From NCBI GenBank assembly GCA_963801255.1, contig CAWDEC010000019.1, forward strand, positions 124,001-188,000: a stretch of 64,000 nt of DNA, written 5' to 3'. This DNA is from JAICXG01 sp963801255 (GTDB lineage Bacteria; Verrucomicrobiota; Verrucomicrobiia; Chthoniobacterales; UBA10450). Of this stretch, positions 8,262 to 18,147 are shown piece after piece (the first letter of the stretch is position 1; every line of letters begins with the position of its first letter). The notes under the pieces were generated by a model that was not told the origin of the DNA, did not search any database, and saw nothing but the letters and a program-made list of their open reading frames with translations. The translations under genes and the position numbers were made by a program.

Positions 8262-10673
8262 ATGAGTGATCTCCGCTACGCCATTCGCCAGCTCTTCAAA
8301 TCCCCGGGGTTCACCGCGGTGGCCGTTCTCACGTTGTCGTTAGGCATCGGCGCCAACAGCGCCATCTTCAGCGTGATCAACGCGGTCCTCCTGCGCCCCC
8401 TTCCCTTTCCAGAAGCAAACAGGATCGTTTACCTCAACGAAAGCGATTCGACCCAGCCTTTCATCTCCATTTCCTGGTTCGATTTTCTTGACTGGCAACG
8501 AATCAACACCGTATTCGAGCAGCTCGCCGTAAGCCGGCGCGAGTCGTTTAATCTGAGCGGAATTGAAGGTCGCGAAGCGGAACGGGTTTCGGGTGCAGTC
8601 GTGTCGGCCAACTTCTTCCGGGTCGTCGGGCTGACACCGGAAATCGGCCGCGTTTTTAGCGAGCAGGAAGACCGGCGCGGCGGTCCGGCGCTGGCCGTGA
8701 TTAGCGACGGCCTATGGCAGCGCGCATTTCAACGTTCTCCGGCGGTGCTGGGCCGCTCGATCAATCTGCACAACCAACTCTACGAAGTCATCGGGGTGAT
8801 GCCGCCGCAGATGTCGGCGCCGAGCGAAGTCGACGTTTGGGTGCCATTCATGAGACGTGTCCCGAGCGTCTGGGATCGGATGAATCACCCCGGTCTCTAT
8901 GCCTGGGGGAGGTTGAAAAAAGACATCACGGTCGAACAGGCGCGCGGGCAAATGAGAGCGATCGCCGCCGACCTCGCGAAAAAATTTCCCGAGACGAATA
9001 CCTCGGTCGGCGTGGCGGTCACTCCCTTACTCGAAAATCGCGTCGGATCGTACCGCGAAAATCTCGTTCTTCTCCTTGGCGCGGTCGGGCTGGTGCTCCT
9101 CATCGCCTGCGCAAACCTGGCTAACCTGCTCGCGGCACGGGGCGCGGGCCGGGCGCGAGAGTTTGCCGTCCGGGCGGCGCTCGGCGCGAGCCGTTCCCAA
9201 ATCGTTAGGCAACTTCTCGTGGAAAGCCTTGCTCTCGCTCTCCTCGGCGGGTTCGGCGGATTCCTTGTCGCGTTCTGGGGGCGGGACGCCATCATTGCGC
9301 TCAGCCCCCCGCAAATTCCGCGACTCGATGAAGTGCGGGTCGACGGGTGGGTTTTGCTTTTCACATTCGGGCTTGCCCTCGGCACGAATTTTCTCTTTGG
9401 CCTTTGGCCAGCGCGCCTCGCGGCAAAAGCAGACGTGCAACTCGCCCTCAATGCTGGGGCGCGGGGCAGCTCCGATTCCCGCGGCGCGCGGCGCACGCGC
9501 AACTGGCTCATCGTTGGCGAAATCGCCCTCACTCTCATGCTCCTGAGCGCCGCTGGCCTCGTTCTGAAAAGCTTCGCCCACGCGCAATCCATCTCCCTCG
9601 GCTATGAGCCGCGCGGCGTATTGACCGCGCGTCTCGATCTGCCGTTTCGCGTCTACTCGAGCAAAGAGAAAGTGGTCCAATTTTCCGATCGCCTCCTCGA
9701 TCGCATCCGCGCGCTTCCGGGAGTGACGGCCGCGGCACTGAGCTCGAATCCACCAATGATGGCCGGGTGGCAAACCAACATCTTGCGCGAAGGCGCACCC
9801 GAACCGCCGCCGGGTCAGGAAATTTCGGCCGATACCGAGATCGTTAGGGGAGATTATTTTGCGACGCTCAAAGGCACCCTCCTGCGCGGGCGTGTTTTCG
9901 ATCAGCGCGACACCGCAGCTTCACCTTTGGTCGTGATTGTCGATCAATCCGTCGCGGAACAGTTTTTTCCTGGCGAAAATCCGATTGGCAAACGCCTGCG
10001 AATCGATCCTGACGACCTCGGCAAGCCGCGTTTTTTTGAAATCGTCGGCGTGGTCGCGCGAATGAAACTGCGCGGCTTCGATCAGATCTCGTCGCTCCCA
10101 ATCGTCTATTTTACGCAGACGCAAGTCGAGCGAACCAACTTCGTTCTCCTTGTGCGAAGCACGGTTGCGCCCGCCTCGCTCGCGGAGTCAATTCGGCGTG
10201 CCGTCGCGTCCGTCGATCCGGTTCAGCCGGTTTACGAAATTCGCTCGATGGTCGATCGAGTCGCCGAAACGTGGGCCGCTTCGCGTTTTATCAGCACGCT
10301 GCTGTTTATCTTTGCGGGATTGGCACTGCTGCTTTCGATGGTGGGCCTTTACGGTGTGCTTTCCTACAGCGCGCTGCGGCGGTTGCGCGAAATCGGAATT
10401 CGCCTCGCACTGGGCGCACCGCGCTCACATATCCGCAAGCTCATCCTCAGCCAGGGAATGGGCCTTCTGCTCGTTGGCCTGGCAATCGGTCTTGCCGGCG
10501 CCCTCCTGGTCTCGCGTCTTCTGCGCAGCTTTCTCTTTGAAACCAGCGGGCTCGATCCCGCGATCTATTTGAGCGTGACCGGTCTTCTGGCGCTGACCGC
10601 GCTGGGCGCCTGCTGGATTCCGGCCCGCCGCGCTTCCCGGGTCGATCCCATCACCATCTTGCATGCCGAATGA
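8262..10673 (+). CDS. ADOP-type permease, paralogue 5
   Basis: This 803-residue duplicated MacB-PCD/FtsX permease is the closest visible relative of paralogue 4. It begins MSDLRYAIRQLFKSPGFT and ends PARRASRVDPITILHAE. The first FtsX core is LLIACANLANLLAARGAGRA and the second has RLREIGIRLALGAPR. The ATG at 8262 matches the family start; no good Shine-Dalgarno sequence lies upstream. The 46-base spacer before it contains a 9-mer (8224-8232). Inside the gene the 9-mer encodes SLG at 8337 and VR at 9202, and a one-mismatch copy is at 9841. The VR copy falls at the same aligned position as in paralogues 4, 7 and 8 (SR..IVRQLL), so part of the motif count here is explained by gene duplication. 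Confidence 0.92.
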   Translation: MSDLRYAIRQLFKSPGFTAVAVLTLSLGIGANSAIFSVINAVLLRPLPFPEANRIVYLNESDSTQPFISISWFDFLDWQRINTVFEQLAVSRRESFNLSGIEGREAERVSGAVVSANFFRVVGLTPEIGRVFSEQEDRRGGPALAVISDGLWQRAFQRSPAVLGRSINLHNQLYEVIGVMPPQMSAPSEVDVWVPFMRRVPSVWDRMNHPGLYAWGRLKKDITVEQARGQMRAIAADLAKKFPETNTSVGVAVTPLLENRVGSYRENLVLLLGAVGLVLLIACANLANLLAARGAGRAREFAVRAALGASRSQIVRQLLVESLALALLGGFGGFLVAFWGRDAIIALSPPQIPRLDEVRVDGWVLLFTFGLALGTNFLFGLWPARLAAKADVQLALNAGARGSSDSRGARRTRNWLIVGEIALTLMLLSAAGLVLKSFAHAQSISLGYEPRGVLTARLDLPFRVYSSKEKVVQFSDRLLDRIRALPGVTAAALSSNPPMMAGWQTNILREGAPEPPPGQEISADTEIVRGDYFATLKGTLLRGRVFDQRDTAASPLVVIVDQSVAEQFFPGENPIGKRLRIDPDDLGKPRFFEIVGVVARMKLRGFDQISSLPIVYFTQTQVERTNFVLLVRSTVAPASLAESIRRAVASVDPVQPVYEIRSMVDRVAETWAASRFISTLLFIFAGLALLLSMVGLYGVLSYSALRRLREIGIRLALGAPRSHIRKLILSQGMGLLLVGLAIGLAGALLVSRLLRSFLFETSGLDPAIYLSVTGLLALTALGACWIPARRASRVDPITILHAE

Positions 10674-10791
10674 TGAGCACAATGCCTAACGAATCGCAAA
10701 ATAGAGCGCGCTTCCAGTTTGAGCGGGACCGTTCATTTTTCTTGCCTAACGAGAATCCATCTTCCGCCACGCTGCCAACGCATTCTGGTTT
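10674..10791. repeat. Intergenic spacer with two exact 9-mer copies
   Basis: This 118-base spacer separates ADOP paralogues 5 and 6 and is the longest gap in the array. It holds two exact copies of the dispersed 9-mer in the same orientation (10684-10692 and 10744-10752), 60 bases apart. I see no convincing hairpin terminator, promoter or RNA. The spacing suggests that transcription may be reset here, but that is inference. Confidence 0.6.
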
Positions 10792-13233
10792 ATGACCGAT
10801 CTCCGCTACGCCATTCGAATGCTGATCAAGTCTCCGGCTTTCAGTATCATCGCCATCGTTGCCCTTGCTCTCGGCATCGGCGCCAATACCGCGATTTTCA
10901 GCGTCATCGAAGCCGTGCTGCTGCGCCCGCTGCCCTATCCGGCACCGGACCGTCTCATTCTTCTGCGCGAGACAATGCCGATCTTCGATTCTGGCTCGGT
11001 TAGTTATCCGAACTACCTCGATTGGCGCGCACAACAGCAGACCTTTACCGACCTCGCGCTTTATCGACGTGACGCGGTCAACTTATCGACTCCGGGCAAT
11101 GCGAGTCCGCCCGAGCGCGTTAATTCGGGTCTGATGACCTGGAATACGGTCCGTGTTCTCGGATTGAAACCGATCCTCGGCCGCGATTTTAGTGAAAGGG
11201 AAGATGTGCCAGGCGGGCCGAAGGTCGCGCTCATCAGCGAAAGTCTCTGGCACCGACGCTTTGGTGGATCGCCGAAAGTGCTCGGGCAACAACTGGTGGT
11301 CGATACCGTGCCGCGGGAAATCGTAGGAGTTTTGCCTAACGACATGCAGCTCATGCGCACGGCGCACGTCTTCATTCCGTTAGGTGACCTGCGCAAGGAT
11401 AAGGTCATCGTGCAGCGTGACAATCATCCTGGATTTTCCGCGCTCGGCCGCTTGAAAAGCGGCGCCACCCTCGAACAGGCCCGGGCTGATCTCGCTACGG
11501 TGGCAGGCAGACTAACCATTCGTTATCCGGCGACGAATTCCGGCCGCTCCATCAACGCCAAACCGCTGCTCGAAGCGACGATCGGCGAATATCGATCAAG
11601 TCTGAACCTGCTTCTCGCCGCGGTCGCCTGCGTTCTGCTCATCGCCTGTGCGAATGTTGCTAACCTGCAACTGGCCCGTGCACTTTCGCGCGGGAAAGAA
11701 TTGGCAGTCCGCGCAGCCATGGGTGCGAGCCGTTGGCGTTTGATGCGACTGCTCCTGATGGAAAGTACCCTGCTTGGGTTGGTCGGTGGGGCGGCGGGCC
11801 TGCTCATCGCAGTCTGGAGCATCGACCTGATTCACGCCCTGAGCCCGCAACACGTTTTACGTTTTCAACAAACAAGACTCGATATTTCAACGCTGCTTTT
11901 TGCCACAGGAGTCGCGTTGTTTTCCGGAGTTCTCGTTGGTGTCTGGCCCGCCTGGCGGGTTTCAACGCTTGCCACTCTGGCAGGCGACTTAAATGAAGCG
12001 GGCAGCCGCGGAGGCAGCGACAGCACAGGCCGACAACGCGCGCGAAGTGCGCTTGTTGTCACGCAGGTTGCGCTCGCTCTCATCCTGCTCGCGGGTGCCG
12101 GCCTAACCTTGAAAAGTTTCTGGCGATCAGAGAATGCGCCGCTTGGTTTTGAACCCAAAGGCGTTCTGACGATGAGCCTTTCGCTGCCCGACGCGCGCTA
12201 TAACTCAAGCGACAAACGCCGGACGTTTTGGCAGCAAGCGCTCGAGCGCGTCCGTGCAGTGCCGGGAGTCGCCCTGGCCGCGGTGGGCGAAAACATTCCC
12301 TTTGATAGCAACGAATGGGACAGCACTTTTCACCTCACCGGGACGCCGCCGAGCAAACCTGGCCACGAACCTTCCGCCGAGGTCAACATCGTTTCGCGGG
12401 ATTACTTCAAGCTCATGAAAATGCCCCTCCTGCGAGGACGCGATTTCACATCGGACGACAAGCCGCATCAGCCGCACGCGGTGATCATCGACGAGAGTTT
12501 CGCGCGACGTTATTTCCCGAATCAAGACCCGATCGGGCGTCACATCGACGATAACCAAAACGAAGCGGACAATGCACCGCCGCTGACGATTGTCGGCGTG
12601 GTGCCGTGGGTGCGGAGCGATACGCCGGGGGATGATTTCGATCGGCTCGCCTTGCCCCAGCAATATTTTGTGGTCGATCAGGTCGTCCCGACCGACAACA
12701 ACCTGCTTATTCGCACTTCGCTCGCGGATCCGGCGGCCCTCGCGACCGCGATCGTGAAGGCCATCCAAAGCCTCGATCCTGATCAACCCGTGGCGGCGAT
12801 TGCGACCATGGAGCAAAACATCGGCGACGCGCTCGCGACACGCCGCCTAACGATGACGTTGCTCGGAGCTTTCGCCGCGCTCGCCCTCGTTCTTGCCAGC
12901 GTCGGCCTTTATGGCGTGATGGCGATCGCGGTCACCCAACGGACGCGCGAGTTCGGGATTCGACTCGCGCTCGGTGCGCCGCGGGAAAATGTTTTTCGGC
13001 TCGCCCTCGGGCGAGGCCTGGCGCTGGTCGGAATCGGGATGCTGTTAGGCTTCCTTGGCGCAATCGGAGAGGGTCGCGCGCTAGCGGGTCTGCTCTACGA
13101 TGTCGGCGGCCTCGATCTCGCGGCGTTGTTGACGGCTTTCACTGCGCTTGCCGTCGTCACTTTGGTTGCCTGCTGGTTCCCGGCTCGGCGCGCCACTCGG
13201 GTCGATCCAATCGTCGCGCTGCGCTACGAATGA
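10792..13233 (+). CDS. ADOP-type permease, paralogue 6
   Basis: At 813 residues this is the longest intact paralogue. It starts MTDLRYAIRMLIKSPAFS and ends PARRATRVDPIVALRYE, with both FtsX blocks present (LLIACANVANLQLARALSRG and RTREFGIRLALGAPR). The second periplasmic domain contains a short extra acidic stretch (DDNQNEADNAPP) before the conserved LTIVGVVPWV. The second-half membrane region shows several aspartates and glutamates not shared with the neighbours (GEGRALAG, DVGGLDLAALL). Exact 9-mer copies encode PND at 11334 and LT at 12845 (RRLTM), the latter aligned with RRLTM in paralogue 9. The start is set by family alignment. The preceding spacer carries two 9-mers and the following one carries another (13239-13247). 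Substrate unknown. Confidence 0.92.
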   Translation: MTDLRYAIRMLIKSPAFSIIAIVALALGIGANTAIFSVIEAVLLRPLPYPAPDRLILLRETMPIFDSGSVSYPNYLDWRAQQQTFTDLALYRRDAVNLSTPGNASPPERVNSGLMTWNTVRVLGLKPILGRDFSEREDVPGGPKVALISESLWHRRFGGSPKVLGQQLVVDTVPREIVGVLPNDMQLMRTAHVFIPLGDLRKDKVIVQRDNHPGFSALGRLKSGATLEQARADLATVAGRLTIRYPATNSGRSINAKPLLEATIGEYRSSLNLLLAAVACVLLIACANVANLQLARALSRGKELAVRAAMGASRWRLMRLLLMESTLLGLVGGAAGLLIAVWSIDLIHALSPQHVLRFQQTRLDISTLLFATGVALFSGVLVGVWPAWRVSTLATLAGDLNEAGSRGGSDSTGRQRARSALVVTQVALALILLAGAGLTLKSFWRSENAPLGFEPKGVLTMSLSLPDARYNSSDKRRTFWQQALERVRAVPGVALAAVGENIPFDSNEWDSTFHLTGTPPSKPGHEPSAEVNIVSRDYFKLMKMPLLRGRDFTSDDKPHQPHAVIIDESFARRYFPNQDPIGRHIDDNQNEADNAPPLTIVGVVPWVRSDTPGDDFDRLALPQQYFVVDQVVPTDNNLLIRTSLADPAALATAIVKAIQSLDPDQPVAAIATMEQNIGDALATRRLTMTLLGAFAALALVLASVGLYGVMAIAVTQRTREFGIRLALGAPRENVFRLALGRGLALVGIGMLLGFLGAIGEGRALAGLLYDVGGLDLAALLTAFTALAVVTLVACWFPARRATRVDPIVALRYE

Positions 13234-13275
13234 GTTTTGCCTAACGAATGACAGATCAATGAAATCGCCGAAAAG

Positions 13276-15681
13276 ATGATTCCTAACGATCTTCGTTACG
13301 CTCTGCGCATTCTCTGCAAGACACCCGGCTTCAGTCTGGTCGCGATTCTTACCCTCGCGCTCGGGATTGCGGCGAGCACGGCCATCTTCAGCGTTATCGA
13401 CGGCGTTCTTTTGCATCCTCTGCCTTATCCGAAGTCCGAAGAAATTGTCGCGGTCACGCAGACGACTCGCAGCACAGGCATTTCGCAGGAAGCCTCCTCG
13501 CCGGCTAATTATCTCGATTGGCGTGCGCAGAACGACGTTTTTTCCGTGATGGCCGCTGCTTCGGGCGCACAAGCGGACATTACCGGCGGAGATCAGCCGG
13601 AGCGCATTCGAGTCACGCACACGACCGCGAATTTCTTTCGTCTTTTCCGAATGCCTCCATTACTCGGACGGACCCTACTGCCTTCGGATGACACGCTGGC
13701 TGGCGATCACGTTGTGGTCATTGGTGCGCAATTGTGGGCACGCCGCTATGGATCGGAGAAAGCGATTATCGGCCGCGAACTCATGCTCGATGGCGAACCG
13801 CGCACCATCGTAGGCGTGATGCCGCCTAATTTTTCGCCGGACGATTACGGCGAGGTTTGGGTGCCGTCGCCCTTCGGCGTGCCACCGAACTCGCTCCGGC
13901 TTCATGACGATCCGCGCCTTATCCGCGACAACACGTACCTCGATGTTTGGGCTCGGCTGAAGCCGGGCGTCGCCCTCGAGCGGGCCGCCACCCAGCTAAA
14001 TGCGATCTCATTGCGGCTGCAAACGCAGTATCCGGACAGCAATAAGGACACGGGTATTCGACTTACACCGCTGCGTGAGGACGCGGTCGGTTCGCTGCGC
14101 CCGGTTTTGCTTCTCCTGGCGACCGCGGTCGGCGCGCTTCTGCTCATCGGTTGCGTGAATGTGGCAAATTTGCTCCTGACTCGCGCCACCCTGCGCTCCC
14201 GGGAAATCTCAATTCGCGCGGCGCTGGGAGCGAGTCGCGCTCGCATCGTTAGGCAATTGCTTACTGAAAGCGTCGTCCTGGCAGTGCTCGGCGGTTCGTT
14301 AGGGGTGGTGCTGGCGGGCTGGGCGATCCCTCTATTGCTCTCGATTGGGCCGCCGCATCTCACCACCTTCAAGAGCGTTGGGATGGATGGCGAAGTGCTC
14401 GTCTTTAGCCTCGCAATCTCTGTTCTTACCGGAATTCTATTCGGTCTGGCTCCAGCGTTGAGCGCTTCTTCCGCCACGCCGGCGGTCGCCTTGAATCAGG
14501 GCGAACGAGGCACAGCCGGCAGCGGTCACAGCCGCGCCGTGCTCATCGCTCTGGAGGTGGCACTTTCGCTTGTGCTGCTCATTGGCGCAGGACTTCTCGT
14601 GAGAAGTTTTGCCAACCTCGCCGCGGTCGATCCGGGATTTCGCAGCGATCATTTGCTCATCTTCAACCTTGGTGCGCCGGCGCGATGGCCGGCGGAACGA
14701 CAGGCGGCCTTTTACGATCAAACGCTCGCGCGTCTGCGCGAAATGCCAGGAGCGAAAAATGTCGGCGCGGTGAGTCGGCTTCCGCTCTCGGGCGGCAACA
14801 GCGCGCGCTCCTTTCGTATCGCCGGTGGCAAGTCGGATTACGACGCCGACATTCGCATCGCGACGCCCGATTATTTTAAGACGCTTGGCATTCCGCTTTT
14901 GCGCGGCCGGAACTTCGACGCGCACGATGTGAAGGATGCGCCTTTGGTCGCGATCATCAACGAAGCGGCCGCGCGCGCCTTTTTCCCGGAGGAAAACCCG
15001 CTCGGCAAAGTGATCACCGACTTCGGGCCGAACAGCATCTCGATGCAGATCGTGGGCGTGGTCGGCAACGTGCGCCATTTCGCACTCGATCGTCAGCCGC
15101 GTCCGGAGATTTACCAGCCGTTGGGGCAGGGAATGTGGCCAAGCGTCTTCGTCGCGATCCGAACCGAGCCGGGGGATCCGCTCGTGCTCCTGGCGAATGC
15201 GCAGAAAGCAGTGTGGAGCGTGGACCGCAATGTCCCACTGGGCCAACCGCGCACGATGCGGGATTTTGTTGATCGCTCGCTGCAGCAAAGACGTTTCGCC
15301 GTAGTGTTGCTGGCGATTTTTGCCGGTGTCGCCCTTCTATTGGCGTCTGTCGGTTTGTATGGCGTGATCTCTTACTCAGTCGCTCAACGAACGCGCGAAC
15401 TTGGAATCCGCCTCGCGCTCGGTGCGCAACGACGGGATGTGCTTCGCCTCGTTGTGCAAGAAGGGATGCGGTTTGTCGCGCTCGGGATCGGGGCGGGCCT
15501 GGCTGGCGCCTTCGCACTCACGCGTTTGATGAAAAGTCTGCTTTATGGCGTGGGTGCGGCTGACCCGCCAACGTTCGCCGCCCTCACCGTTGTCCTCGGC
15601 GGCGTGGCATTGGTTGCATGCCTCATTCCGGCATTCCGCGCCACGCAAGTCAACCCAATCGAGGCGTTGCGTCACGAGTGA
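13276..15681 (+). CDS. ADOP-type permease, paralogue 7
   Basis: This 801-residue protein has the full duplicated layout, ending PAFRATQVNPIEALRHE. Its N-terminus is MIPNDLRYALRILCKTPGF, where the other paralogues begin M-x-D-L-R. The two extra residues are encoded by a one-mismatch 9-mer (13281-13289) that begins in the second codon, so the dispersed sequence appears to have reshaped the protein N-terminus. The first FtsX core is LLIGCVNVANLLLTRATLRS and the second RTRELGIRLALGAQR. Its second periplasmic domain is shorter than in the neighbours, lacking part of the loop after the FRIAGG strand. An exact 9-mer encodes VR at 14246 and a one-mismatch copy lies at 14296. No ATPase motif. Confidence 0.91.
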   Translation: MIPNDLRYALRILCKTPGFSLVAILTLALGIAASTAIFSVIDGVLLHPLPYPKSEEIVAVTQTTRSTGISQEASSPANYLDWRAQNDVFSVMAAASGAQADITGGDQPERIRVTHTTANFFRLFRMPPLLGRTLLPSDDTLAGDHVVVIGAQLWARRYGSEKAIIGRELMLDGEPRTIVGVMPPNFSPDDYGEVWVPSPFGVPPNSLRLHDDPRLIRDNTYLDVWARLKPGVALERAATQLNAISLRLQTQYPDSNKDTGIRLTPLREDAVGSLRPVLLLLATAVGALLLIGCVNVANLLLTRATLRSREISIRAALGASRARIVRQLLTESVVLAVLGGSLGVVLAGWAIPLLLSIGPPHLTTFKSVGMDGEVLVFSLAISVLTGILFGLAPALSASSATPAVALNQGERGTAGSGHSRAVLIALEVALSLVLLIGAGLLVRSFANLAAVDPGFRSDHLLIFNLGAPARWPAERQAAFYDQTLARLREMPGAKNVGAVSRLPLSGGNSARSFRIAGGKSDYDADIRIATPDYFKTLGIPLLRGRNFDAHDVKDAPLVAIINEAAARAFFPEENPLGKVITDFGPNSISMQIVGVVGNVRHFALDRQPRPEIYQPLGQGMWPSVFVAIRTEPGDPLVLLANAQKAVWSVDRNVPLGQPRTMRDFVDRSLQQRRFAVVLLAIFAGVALLLASVGLYGVISYSVAQRTRELGIRLALGAQRRDVLRLVVQEGMRFVALGIGAGLAGAFALTRLMKSLLYGVGAADPPTFAALTVVLGGVALVACLIPAFRATQVNPIEALRHE

Positions 15682-15703
15682 CCATGATCTGCCTAACAAT
15701 CCT

Positions 15704-18118
15704 ATGAATGATCTCCGTTATGCGTTCCGGCAGCTGCTCAAGTCGCCTGCTTTCACTCTTGTCGCGCTTGCCACGCTCACGCTCGGGATAGGTGCGAATT
15801 CGGCCATTTTCAGCGTCATCGATACCGTCCTCCTGCGGCCGCTGCCCTTTCCTCAGGCCGATCGCCTAACGATGATCTGGGAGAGCGCGCCGCAGCATCC
15901 GGGAGACGAACGACAGGTGCACTCGTATCCGGATTACCTCGATCTGCGCGCTCAGAATCACACTTTTGCGGCGATGGCTGCGTACTCCGACGCCTCCGTC
16001 ATCTGGGGAACGGGCGAGGAATCAGAGGACGTTCCAGGACTCGCCGTCACATCGGATATTTTTTCGGTGCTCGGGACGCCGCCGCTCTTCGGTCGTGGAT
16101 TTTCACGGGCGGATGAAAAGCCGGAGGCGGAACGCGTGGTCGTGCTCAGCTATTCGTTTTGGCAGCGCCGTTTCGCGGCCGATCCACATGTGCTGGGGAA
16201 AAAAGTCACAGTATCCGGTCATCCTGCCACGATCACCGGCGTCATGCCCCGGGGTTGGAAATTTCCCATCCAAGCCGAGAAGGTGGATTACCTCGCGCCG
16301 CTCCCGCAGCTTTACCCCGAGCCGATCTTGCGCCGGGGTTCGCACTTTCTTTCGGTGGTGGGTTGCCTAAAGCCGGGGGCGAATTTGCGAACAGCCACGG
16401 CGGATGTGCAGACAATCGCCGCCCAACTGGCTCGCCAATATCCCGATACGAATTCCGGCCGCACCGAGCGCGTGGTTGATCTGCAGGCGGACGTCGTTGG
16501 CGACGTGCGGCCCGCATTGCTCGTGCTCAGCGCTGCGGTCGCTCTGGTGCTGCTCATTGCCTGCGCGAATGTGGCAAATCTTTTTCTCGCGCGCGGCGCA
16601 ATGCGTGAGCGCGAGATTGCGATTCGAGCTGCGCTAGGGGCGAGTCGATTTCAAATCGTTAGGCAACTTCTGCTGGAGACGCTGCTCCTCGCGCTCCTCG
16701 GTGGGGCCGCCGGGTTGGTCCTCGCCTCGTGGTGCACAGAAGCCCTCGTCGCTCTTGGACCGGCGGATCTGCCACGGTTGAAAGACATCGGCGTAAACGG
16801 CTTCGTTGTTGCGTTCACCTTCGGTCTCGCGCTCCTCACCAGTTTGTTTTTTGGGCTTATTCCGGCGATGCAGGTATCGCGTCCGCAGGTCGAGCAATCG
16901 CTTAAGGAAGCCGCGCGTGGAACGACCGTGGGCAGGCGCAGTCATCGGCTCCGCGCCGCATTTGTCGTCTCGCAATTTGCTCTTTCGTTGGTCCTTTTGG
17001 TGGGTGCCGGTTTGCTCATGCGCAGCTTTGCGGAATTGCGCGGCGTGAAACCAGGCTTCGAGCCGCGCGGGGTGCTCACTTTCTGGCAGTCGCTGCCCAA
17101 GGCGCGCTATGGTGAGGCGACGCAACAGATCCAATTTTTCGACAAACTCCTGTCGGGACTGGCTTCGCTTCCTGGAGTCCAGGATGTTGCGATGGTTTCG
17201 CCTGTACCGTTCAGCGACAACAGCCAAAGCACGAGCTTCGCAATCGTCGGGCAATCGGCGGCCGCGCCTGGAATGGAACCCAGCGCATCGCACCTGACGG
17301 TCGATGGAAATTATTTTCACGCGATGCGCATCCCGCTACTCCGCGGCCGCACCTTCAACGAACGCGACCAGGCGGATTCGCCACCAGTGATCATGGTGAA
17401 CGAGGCGTTCGCGAAGAGCTATTTGGGAAAGGATCATCCGCTCGGCCATCGGGTAAAGATTGGCTCCGGCAAAACCATTCGCGAAATCGTTGGCGTGGTG
17501 GGCAGCTCAAAGCACGACAGCCTCGCGGAACCGGCCAGGCCGGAATTTTACATTCCGTATGCACAAGATCCGGACCGTTACATGGATATTGTCGTACGCA
17601 CGCGTGAGCCAGCGCCTAGCGACATCGAGAACGCGATTCGCCATGTTGTGCACGAGGTCGACGCGCAGCAGTTCGTCCCAGTGATCACACCACTTCCGCA
17701 ACTGCTTGGCCGCACACTCGCGCAAACTCGCTTCAACACCCTGCTCCTCGGTGCCTTTGCCACTGTCGCCATCCTGCTCGCTGCCATCGGCATCTATGGC
17801 GTGATTGCGTATAACGTCACGCAGCGGACAAAAGAAATTGGCATCCGCATGGCGCTCGGCGCGCAGCAACGACAGATGCTGACGATGATCCTGCGCCAAA
17901 GCCTGGCAATGGCGACCATCGGCATCGGGATCGGAGTTTTCTGCGCCTTCGGCGCCACTCGCCTGCTCAGTGCACTCCTTTTCGGCGTCGGCACCAGCGA
18001 CCTGATCACCTATGCCGCAGTCATTTTGCTTCTCGCGGGCGCGGCACTTCTCGCGGCTTTTGTGCCGGCGCGTCGTGCCATGAAGATCAACCCCGTGATT
18101 GCCCTTCACTATGAATAG
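15704..18118 (+). CDS. ADOP-type permease, paralogue 8
   Basis: This is an 804-residue permease. I choose the ATG at 15704 (MNDLRYAFRQLLKSPAFT) rather than the in-frame ATG at 15545, which would overlap the previous gene by 137 bases and add residues unlike the family. The duplicated periplasmic plus FtsX architecture is complete: LLIACANVANLFLARGAMRE in the first half, RTKEIGIRMALGAQQ and PARRAMKINPVIALHYE in the second. A one-mismatch 9-mer (15691-15699) ends 5 bases before the start codon. Exact copies encode LT at 15864 and VR at 16656. The gene is followed by a 29-base spacer containing another exact copy (18126-18134). Confidence 0.91.
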   Translation: MNDLRYAFRQLLKSPAFTLVALATLTLGIGANSAIFSVIDTVLLRPLPFPQADRLTMIWESAPQHPGDERQVHSYPDYLDLRAQNHTFAAMAAYSDASVIWGTGEESEDVPGLAVTSDIFSVLGTPPLFGRGFSRADEKPEAERVVVLSYSFWQRRFAADPHVLGKKVTVSGHPATITGVMPRGWKFPIQAEKVDYLAPLPQLYPEPILRRGSHFLSVVGCLKPGANLRTATADVQTIAAQLARQYPDTNSGRTERVVDLQADVVGDVRPALLVLSAAVALVLLIACANVANLFLARGAMREREIAIRAALGASRFQIVRQLLLETLLLALLGGAAGLVLASWCTEALVALGPADLPRLKDIGVNGFVVAFTFGLALLTSLFFGLIPAMQVSRPQVEQSLKEAARGTTVGRRSHRLRAAFVVSQFALSLVLLVGAGLLMRSFAELRGVKPGFEPRGVLTFWQSLPKARYGEATQQIQFFDKLLSGLASLPGVQDVAMVSPVPFSDNSQSTSFAIVGQSAAAPGMEPSASHLTVDGNYFHAMRIPLLRGRTFNERDQADSPPVIMVNEAFAKSYLGKDHPLGHRVKIGSGKTIREIVGVVGSSKHDSLAEPARPEFYIPYAQDPDRYMDIVVRTREPAPSDIENAIRHVVHEVDAQQFVPVITPLPQLLGRTLAQTRFNTLLLGAFATVAILLAAIGIYGVIAYNVTQRTKEIGIRMALGAQQRQMLTMILRQSLAMATIGIGIGVFCAFGATRLLSALLFGVGTSDLITYAAVILLLAGAALLAAFVPARRAMKINPVIALHYE

Positions 18119-18147
18119 CCAATTAGCCTAACGAACATCCTGCCGCC

